Shown here: positions 6,160 to 11,196 of the stretch, piece by piece
Numbering within the stretch: position 1 is the first letter of the stretch
Layout of the letters: the number at the start of each line of letters is the position of its first letter
NCBI GenBank assembly: GCA_964459065.1
Contig: CAYWMN010000115.1
Coordinates: forward strand, 1 to 11,196
Source: JAMCXS01 sp964459065
Lineage (GTDB): Bacteria; Acidobacteriota; Terriglobia; UBA7540
Length of the DNA stretch: 11,196 nt
Reading direction: 5' to 3'
Program-made: the position numbers and the translations under genes
The notes under the pieces: model-generated
Seen by the model: the letters and a program-made list of their open reading frames with translations, nothing else
Database searches by the model: none
Told to the model about the DNA's origin: nothing

Positions 6160-8466
6160 TTACTTGCTGGGGATCTCGATAACTGATTTCCCCACCCCCG
6201 CATTCCCGACCGTATCAAAGGCACGGAGGCTGATCACATGCTCACCGGGAGACAGATCTCGTTCTTTGATCGTAAACGTCTCAATTTTCGAATCAATAAT
6301 ACCATCATCTGATTCAACTTCGTTCCAGCCGTGGCCATCCATCGACATCTGAGCGCTGCGAAGTGGCGAAGTCGCATCCTCGGCTTGAAACTGCACCTCG
6401 ACGCCCCTGCCCCTAACCTCCTTGTGCAGCACGCTGACATCGGGTGGTGTGTTATCGATCCAAAAAGGAGCGCTCAGCATCACGTCCGTGCGTGCCGTGG
6501 ATCGCGGATTGGAGGGAGCGTCGGAAGCGACAAGCCGCGCCACATATTGTCCATCGGCCAAGGCATAAGGCTTGAGGGTGTAACGATCAGCCTTGACCTT
6601 ATCCTTGAGCAAGTGCCAACTATTTTCATCTGTCGACTTGAGATAGATTGAATACTCAAGCGAATCTCCGTTAGGATCCTTCGCCTGCCAGCTGATGGTA
6701 ACGGGCGTCTTCTTCCCTGTTGTCTGGCCAGTTTTTGTGGCAAGGGGATAACCGCTATTCGCAGCCGCGGCTACTTTGATCTGAAGGTTGGACATCGCCG
6801 AATCCGCGGAAGGGTTCGCAGCGTTGGTCCGTTCCGTGGCATTACTAACGCTCAGCGAAAGGATCTCCGGAGGAAGGTTCTGGTTAAGATACGCGATTGA
6901 AACCTCATTCAAAGTAGGATCATTTGATCCCGCCCCCCGCAACACGGCTTTCCATTGAATGTATCGCGCAGGCGGGCTGGTAACTTTGCTTTGGACGTCC
7001 CGGCCCCGATAGGGCCCAGCCCAATCGCTCCAGGTTTGGTCCGGACGTTTAAAGTTGCCGGTGCGAGTGTAAAACTCGATGGAAGTTCCTGCCGGAGTTT
7101 CACCTCTCCAAGCAAGGGCGCCCCAATGCGAAATAAATTTTGTGTCCTTGACGGGTGATTGGTACGTACCTTCCTGAACCGGAGTTGTTCCCATGCGGAA
7201 CAGCTTGGCGACATTGCTGGTAGCAATGTACACGCTGTTTGCTTCAACCAGGAGCCGGGTTGCAACCGATTCATGCGTTTCGGTCAAAAGAGTGAGATTT
7301 TGACCAAAGCGCGAGGGGTCCAATTCAAAAACCTGGCCGTTGGAATCCGTTGAAAATAAGAGCTTATGACCAACTTTGGCGAGCCCGTAAACGCTGGCGC
7401 GGTTGGAACTCCAAAGCGTTTCGGCCGTCGAGTCAGTTGAAATCTTAATAATGGCTCCCCGGCTCCGTGATTTCAGTAACCCGGCAATCCCACTGAGGGT
7501 TGCGCTCGGATGAATGAAACTCGGCGGCGTGGCCTTCTTCTTTTCGGGTTTGTTGGGCTGGGGTTTCGGTTCTTTGGGCTTTTGAGCCGGCGGTCGTGGC
7601 TTTTCCGAAGATGCCTGCGTCCCGGCTGTTACAGTCATGACCTGGGCCGGGATTCTTATCGTCGGGGTTTGAGGCATTAACGTGAGGGGCATTTGCGCCA
7701 CACCGGCGGCACCAAGCGCAGCAACATAGATATTCCCATGCTCGCCAACCACCAGGCTGTGAATCTCCGGCAAATCGGATTGATAGATCACGAAGGCTTT
7801 GCCTTTCGGGTCAATGCGATAAACCAGACCGTTGGGTACGCTCCCAGCCAGCAGATTGCCGTTTCGATCAAAGGCCAGGCACATGATATGAGCCTGGTTG
7901 CCCTTAAAGAAAACTTCCCCTTTCCCGCTCCGGTTCACTCGCAAAATTTTGCCCTGATCCCCGGTCCCGACATACAGCCGTCCCTGCGAATCAAAAGCCA
8001 TCGCCCAAATATATTTGGTGTGGGGGTTGTAAAAAACCGAGGACTTCCCCGCCGGCGTAATGCGATAAATCTTGCCCGCCGGCGAGCTCCCAACATAAAG
8101 GTCGCCATCAGGGCCGACTGCAAGCGAGAAAATATCCGGCTCTGAAGCGGTAAAAAAGAGCGATGATTTGCCGTTGGGAGTTACCTTGAAAACCTTCCCC
8201 TGGTGTCCAGTACCAAGATAGACATTGTGACGGCTATCCGCCGTGAGCGAGAGTGCCACAGGCTCCCCGGGGCTGAAAACCGCTTTGGCCTCGGGGGCCA
8301 GTCCCAAGGCACCGTCTTGACTGATGGAAACACCGTTGAGGCGTCCTTGTATGAAATCGTTAAAGTCCGCAATCTGCCATACGGTGGTCTCGACAGCTTC
8401 GATCGCAAGAGGAGAAAGCAAACCCAGAGCCAGAAAAACCAATAACAACCTTGCAAAAAGTTTCAT
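6160..8466 (-). CDS. Exported beta-propeller (NHL/SMP-30-like) protein with Lys/Pro-rich insert and Ig-like C-terminus
   Basis: A 768-residue protein with a clear signal peptide (MKLFARLLLVFLALGLLSPL, cleavage near residue 24). Residues about 66-255 contain at least four propeller blades of about 45 residues, each with DG-x-LYVG followed by QGKVFKVTPNGK-like strands. A low-complexity Lys/Pro-rich segment follows at about 286-315, then further blade-like repeats at about 335-427 (GAIIKISTDS, NGQVFELDPS, NVAKLFRMG). A region at about 460-530 (FYTRTGNFKRPDQTWSDW, PPARYIQWKAVL) resembles domains found after propellers in secreted bacterial proteins. FN3-like and Ig-like modules follow at about 585-678 (ISWQAKDPNGDSLEYSIY) and 671-766 (GEHVISLRAFDTVGNAG). 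No catalytic residues can be pointed to; a binding or scaffold role outside the inner membrane is likely. It lies 58 bases downstream of the S55 gene, probably in one operon. The ribosome binding site is weak. Confidence 0.85.
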   Translation of the reverse strand: MKLFARLLLVFLALGLLSPLAIEAVETTVWQIADFNDFIQGRLNGVSISQDGALGLAPEAKAVFSPGEPVALSLTADSRHNVYLGTGHQGKVFKVTPNGKSSLFFTASEPDIFSLAVGPDGDLYVGSSPAGKIYRITPAGKSSVFYNPHTKYIWAMAFDSQGRLYVGTGDQGKILRVNRSGKGEVFFKGNQAHIMCLAFDRNGNLLAGSVPNGLVYRIDPKGKAFVIYQSDLPEIHSLVVGEHGNIYVAALGAAGVAQMPLTLMPQTPTIRIPAQVMTVTAGTQASSEKPRPPAQKPKEPKPQPNKPEKKKATPPSFIHPSATLSGIAGLLKSRSRGAIIKISTDSTAETLWSSNRASVYGLAKVGHKLLFSTDSNGQVFELDPSRFGQNLTLLTETHESVATRLLVEANSVYIATSNVAKLFRMGTTPVQEGTYQSPVKDTKFISHWGALAWRGETPAGTSIEFYTRTGNFKRPDQTWSDWAGPYRGRDVQSKVTSPPARYIQWKAVLRGAGSNDPTLNEVSIAYLNQNLPPEILSLSVSNATERTNAANPSADSAMSNLQIKVAAAANSGYPLATKTGQTTGKKTPVTISWQAKDPNGDSLEYSIYLKSTDENSWHLLKDKVKADRYTLKPYALADGQYVARLVASDAPSNPRSTARTDVMLSAPFWIDNTPPDVSVLHKEVRGRGVEVQFQAEDATSPLRSAQMSMDGHGWNEVESDDGIIDSKIETFTIKERDLSPGEHVISLRAFDTVGNAGVGKSVIEIPSK

Positions 8467-8496
8467 GACACGCTCGTGGAATGGAATGGATGCTTA

Positions 8497-8510
8497 CCGG
8501 CCTTCGCCGG
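8497..8510. repeat. Short hairpin CCGGC-CTTC-GCCGG in the S55/propeller gap
   Basis: A perfect 5-bp GC stem with a 4-base loop, in the 58-base gap between the S55 stop and the propeller start. No T-run follows it on the - strand, so it does not look like a full terminator. It could lower the expression of the downstream gene or stabilise the upstream message. Confidence 0.4.
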
Positions 8511-8524
8511 CGGCTTCCGCCCGG

Positions 8525-10393
8525 CTAGTCCCCGGAATCCTCAACCGTCAAATACAGGGTCTTCTGGCCCGCGATCTCATACAGCATTGGCTTTGTTTCA
8601 AAGTCACCCACCACGGACGCATTGCCGAAAGCCACGCTGCTTGAAACAGCCGGATCTGCCAGAAAAGTTTGCAGCAGCGACGGCGGAGGGGAAGGATACT
8701 CATCCCCCTGAAGCGTCAGAGACCGCTGAGGAAGCATCAAAAGTGCATAGAGCCGGTTGTTCCGGCGCATGCGATTCAGGGCGCGTACCATCTGGCGAGG
8801 ATCTCTCGGCGTCGTTAAGACCGAGGCCAAGCGGCGCTCGAGAATATTCAACGACGATCCACTGCCCACAACCAGCGACAACCTTTTGGCATTAACGCTT
8901 TGGGGAATGTCGACCGGAATCTTCTCAACCAGCGCCTTGCCGGAGGAAGTCCGCAGCAGCGCCGTGACCTCGATCTGATCGCCCGGCTTGACTTGGGATT
9001 TGCTACTCCAAGCTTGCTCGAGTGCGGCCACTCGCTTTTGGGCCGTTGCGGCAATGCTGATGTCAATGTCTTTAACCCGCAGGTTAGGAAAATCCGCGCC
9101 AAGCAGGTAGGTCAAGGGCCTTGAAAACAAGCCTCCGACAAGAGCCGCCGTGTTAATTTCACCGGAAACAACGTCACTCACTTTGACCGTCTCTCCATCC
9201 GAAAGATCGATCGAGCCCTTCAACGACAGGGTGGAGGGACCTAAAGTTCTTTCAGTTCCCCTGAGGGTCGACACAATTCCCAGGTTCAAAAGAACCGGCG
9301 AAAGAAAAGCCTGCTGAACCAATTGAAACTCATAGTCAGCCTTTCGATTCAGCGTCGACTCCATGTGGATGCGAACCGGAATCATGTCGGGCTTTTCTCC
9401 AATCACCCCATATACCGCTCCGAACCGGTCCTGGCGAATGGTCCCGACCACGGGGCCTGGCGCGTCCACTTTGAAAGAACTGGCGACGCTCGGCACCGTC
9501 GCCAGAACATGCGCCTCGGCAAAAGGAATCCGCGCCGGCCCGACCAGCAGGAATTGGTGTCCACAGGCGTAGAGGTTGTTGCCCTGCCGGTAAGTCACGG
9601 TGCAATCCGCATTCAAGTTAAGATCGCCTCGCACCAGAACCATGCTGACCATGGTGCCGGGCTGGGGACCCTTCGGGCTTGGCGGAAAGTTTTCCGGGCC
9701 GGCAGCCCCCGCCCCTTGCATGAGGCGAAAACCCATCCGGCGAAACAGCGGACTATATTCACTCATTGCTTCCGGCGAGAATCCACCAAAATGAAGGGGT
9801 AAGAGAAGTTCCGAAAGCGCTCCCTGGCTATTGGCGGAAGGAAACATCTTCATCAAGCTTTGAATGCCAAATTCACCCTCCGACTGGTCTGGAATCAGCC
9901 GCGCGGAGCCATTTGGATCAAGGGCTGTACCGACGATCTTATAGCCCGGGTTCGCAGACATCGCCTGCGCCCGTTGAGGAGAAGCAGGCTTGGCAGTCGA
10001 GGGAACCACGCTCAACATGGTCTTGATCGGAGTGATGCCCGCGATGGCCTCCTTGGAGAAAGGAAAGGCCAGCGCCACTGCGCCCACCAGCTTGCCATCA
10101 ATATAGACAGGGCTCCCGCTCATCCCCTCGATGACACCGGTTTGGGCCAGCGGACCGCCCGAAAGGCGCGCCAGGATGACATCATGTTTCGGGGCCAGAA
10201 AATTTCTTAAAACACCCAGGATCTCCACCTGAAATTCCTGGATATTGTTCCCTTCAAAGATCGTTCGCCCAACACCTTTAAGTCCGGGGCGAATTTCACG
10301 AAGTGGGAAAAACTGGGTCTGGCTTTGGGCTTGGAGAGCCGATACCGCCATCAGCGCAAGCGCCAAGGCGGCGATGCCCTTACGGAATCGCAT
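8525..10393 (-). CDS. Secreted SpoIVB/S55-peptidase-domain protein
   Basis: A 622-residue exported protein (from the ATG at 10393; a TTG at 10405 would add four residues). A signal peptide covers about residues 1-22 (AALALALMAVSALQA). The serine-peptidase motif GMSGSP is at 90-95 (nucleophile Ser92 by analogy with Ser378 of Bacillus SpoIVB), within GVIEGMSGSPVYIDGKLVGAV and followed by GITPI. A second S55-like block follows at about 246-330: a GTMVSMVLVRGDL strand pair, LYACGH (His279, comparable to the catalytic His of SpoIVB), and GTIRQDRFGAVYGVIG. The Asp that precedes GMSGSP in SpoIVB is not seen at the matching place. The C-terminal 270 residues are beta-rich and end in SLTLQGDEYPSPPPSLL and a strand pair. 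SpoIVB cleaves a sporulation regulator, but nothing here suggests sporulation; the substrate is unknown. It is the first gene before the propeller gene. Confidence 0.88.
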   Translation of the reverse strand: MRFRKGIAALALALMAVSALQAQSQTQFFPLREIRPGLKGVGRTIFEGNNIQEFQVEILGVLRNFLAPKHDVILARLSGGPLAQTGVIEGMSGSPVYIDGKLVGAVALAFPFSKEAIAGITPIKTMLSVVPSTAKPASPQRAQAMSANPGYKIVGTALDPNGSARLIPDQSEGEFGIQSLMKMFPSANSQGALSELLLPLHFGGFSPEAMSEYSPLFRRMGFRLMQGAGAAGPENFPPSPKGPQPGTMVSMVLVRGDLNLNADCTVTYRQGNNLYACGHQFLLVGPARIPFAEAHVLATVPSVASSFKVDAPGPVVGTIRQDRFGAVYGVIGEKPDMIPVRIHMESTLNRKADYEFQLVQQAFLSPVLLNLGIVSTLRGTERTLGPSTLSLKGSIDLSDGETVKVSDVVSGEINTAALVGGLFSRPLTYLLGADFPNLRVKDIDISIAATAQKRVAALEQAWSSKSQVKPGDQIEVTALLRTSSGKALVEKIPVDIPQSVNAKRLSLVVGSGSSLNILERRLASVLTTPRDPRQMVRALNRMRRNNRLYALLMLPQRSLTLQGDEYPSPPPSLLQTFLADPAVSSSVAFGNASVVGDFETKPMLYEIAGQKTLYLTVEDSGD

Positions 10394-10426
10394 AATGAAG
10401 AACAACCTTATTCACACCAGTTTTTT

Positions 10427-10456
10427 AGTTTACGGGACAAGGATTTAAAGCGTCAA
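10427..10456 (-). promoter_or_regulatory. Sigma70-type promoter of the S55 / propeller operon
   Basis: On the - strand TTGACG (10456-10451, 5 of 6 consensus) and TAAACT (10432-10427, 4 of 6) are separated by 18 bases, followed by an A-rich initial region (AAAAAA). Transcription would start near 10420, giving a leader of about 27 bases to the ATG at 10393. AAGG at 10410-10407 is the only ribosome-binding-site-like motif. It lies 13 bases from the ATG and almost touches the alternative TTG, leaving the exact start open. Confidence 0.6.
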
Positions 10457-10468
10457 GCAGAGTCCCAA

Positions 10469-10497
10469 AACGGAAGGACTCCGGTTGCCTTTCCGTT
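10469..10497. repeat. 7-bp inverted repeat AACGGAA/TTCCGTT just upstream of the S55 promoter
   Basis: AACGGAA (10469-10475) pairs perfectly with TTCCGTT (10491-10497); flanking GG/CC could extend the stem with a bulge. It sits 12 bases upstream of the -35 box, a usual place for an activator operator. A 7+7 inverted repeat with 15 bases between arms could be a regulator site or a small hairpin; no partner protein is visible in the window. Confidence 0.35.
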
Positions 10498-10764
10498 ACC
10501 TCCCCGGCCAAGCCAAGATCCTGAGTTAAGTGCCGAGATAAGCTGTGATAAAGGCACAAAACCCCGCCCAGATCGGGCCTCGGTAGCTTCTGGGAGCATC
10601 CTATCGGAGTATACTCAGTATCATCTACGACAAAAGCTGGGTTCAGAACCAAGCCCATTCACTGAACCATCGGCCATCAGGGAAAGCACTCCCCGCAGTT
10701 GAGGTCGTAATAAAAGAGCCCAATACGCTTGAGCGTGATGCAGCCCATCGCGCAAGTCCGGCTA

Positions 10765-10962
10765 TCAACGGGCCGCTTTACTGAAGGTTTGGTCAGGAAC
10801 CGAGACCACTTTAAGGATTCGTTCCCATGTTCCTTCAAACGATTCCGTTGCGGCATTCTCGGAGCCGGATTTGGGGAAAAGAACCGTGCTCGCCTCACCA
10901 AGACTCTGAATGTAAGCAATCATGATCTCCTTGGTGTACTCGATCTGATTAGGGGTTGACAT
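10765..10962 (-). CDS. Unidentified 65-aa protein
   Basis: I do not recognise this protein. The reason to accept it is its start: GGAGGG (10974-10969) lies 6 bases before the ATG at 10962, the best ribosome binding site in the window. The protein is soluble-looking with no signal peptide or membrane segment. Residues about 5-22 (NQIEYTKEIMIAYIQSLG) form a likely amphipathic helix, and 43-53 (EGTWERILKVV) a second one. The composition is that of a normal protein, with Trp, Tyr and balanced charges. The gene upstream on the same strand ends about 130 bases away. A toxin-antitoxin partner or a small regulator are guesses only, and a remnant of a longer degraded gene is also possible. Confidence 0.55.
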   Translation of the reverse strand: MSTPNQIEYTKEIMIAYIQSLGEASTVLFPKSGSENAATESFEGTWERILKVVSVPDQTFSKAAR

Positions 10963-10968
10963 GGGTAT

Positions 10969-10974
10969 CCCTCC
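10969..10974 (-). promoter_or_regulatory. Strong ribosome binding site GGAGGG of the 65-aa ORF
   Basis: GGAGGG on the - strand, 6 bases before the ATG at 10962-10960. Most other starts in this window have weak or shifted sites, so this one is unusually strong and is the main support for the small gene. Confidence 0.65.
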
Positions 10975-11091
10975 GATTTGGAATTGGACACAGTCGAGAT
11001 ACTTCTGTACTTATGCATGGTATCAGAGAACCGCATCCAGCATCCCTTCGATTGGCCAATCCTGTCAGTTGATGCCTGTTTCCATTAGGAA

Positions 11092-11196
11092 TTATTTCTT
11101 CCAGCCACGATAATACTCTTCCAATCGACGGGCGAACTCGGCCGGCGGCTCATGGGGCCGGATTCTTGTCACATCCCCGATCGACAATCGCGCTTT
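11092..11196 (-). CDS. 3' end of an unidentified gene, cut by the right edge
   Basis: On the - strand the frame is open from the window edge to a TAA at 11094-11092, giving 34 residues. The end of the protein reads LSIGDVTRIRPHEPPAEFAR followed by RLEEYYRGWKK, a plausible helical, charged C-terminus. The part seen is too short to name a family, and no start is visible. Because the window ends here, an open frame of this length could occur by chance; the protein-like composition favours a real gene. Confidence 0.4.
   Translation of the reverse strand, partial: KARLSIGDVTRIRPHEPPAEFARRLEEYYRGWKK

Larger units (their letters stand above)
10394..10764. other. Non-coding stretch upstream of the S55 gene
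   Basis: About 370 bases between the 65-aa ORF and the S55 gene. It contains the S55 promoter (10427-10456) and an inverted repeat at 10469-10497. A GCCC/GGGC mini-hairpin around 10566-10578 is too short to interpret. Short reading frames exist on both strands (for example 10425-10658 on the - strand), but none has a ribosome binding site or a recognisable protein. No clear terminator for the 65-aa ORF was found. Confidence 0.55.

Noticed and set aside
7693..8145. 150-codon open frame on the + strand opposite the propeller gene
   Set aside because: Arises from the repeat structure of the propeller blades on the other strand; no start signal or protein family.
9323..9802. 159-codon open frame on the + strand opposite the S55 gene
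   Set aside because: Antisense to a well-supported gene, with composition typical of a complementary-strand artefact (many Arg, His, Pro).
10425..10658. 77-codon open frame on the - strand in the S55 upstream region
   Set aside because: It covers the S55 promoter, lacks a ribosome binding site and has no recognisable protein features.
10677..10919. 80-codon open frame on the - strand overlapping the 65-aa ORF
   Set aside because: Arg-rich product in a different frame from an ORF with a strong ribosome binding site, and no start signal of its own.

Overview
The window looks like chromosomal DNA of moderately high GC from a Gram-negative, non-sporulating soil-type bacterium, most likely an Acidobacteriota member or a metagenome bin from that phylum. 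The reasons are the N-terminal GMSGSP type of 'SpoIVB/S55-domain' secreted protein, the ECF sigma / zinc-finger anti-sigma / DUF4097 operon, the secreted beta-propeller protein with Ig-like tail, and a PEP-CTERM/EpsH-type exopolysaccharide glycosyltransferase. This is recognition of protein families by eye; no search was run.

Layout. (1) Positions 1-2357, + strand: the 3' end of a family-4 glycosyltransferase, a 459-base non-coding stretch with two hairpins, then a polytopic O-antigen ligase/polymerase-like protein. This is the edge of an exopolysaccharide or O-antigen locus. (2) Everything from 2376 to the right edge is on the - strand, convergent with the polysaccharide genes (18 bases between stop codons). 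Reading right to left (the direction of transcription) there is: the 3' end of an unidentified gene; an unidentified 65-aa ORF with a strong ribosome binding site; about 370 bases without a convincing gene that carry a sigma70-like promoter; an S55-domain secreted protein followed 58 bases later by a secreted beta-propeller protein; an ECF sigma factor, its membrane anti-sigma factor and a DUF4097 envelope protein, tightly packed; then shikimate kinase with its own near-consensus promoter and a small exported protein.

How the genes work together. The sigma/anti-sigma/DUF4097 block is a self-contained envelope-sensing operon: genes are 4 bases apart or overlapping, so expression is probably translationally coupled, and a possible ECF-type autoregulatory promoter lies upstream. 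The S55 and propeller genes probably form one transcript of exported proteins. aroK (aromatic amino acid pathway) is probably co-transcribed with a small exported protein of unknown role. No tRNA, rRNA, CRISPR array, transposase or clear rho-independent terminator was seen.

The points most worth a second look are a nine-G tract at the sigma/anti-sigma junction, where losing one G would fuse the two proteins in frame; the reversed order of the peptidase motifs in the S55 protein compared with Bacillus SpoIVB; and a Lys/Pro-rich insert inside the beta-propeller.
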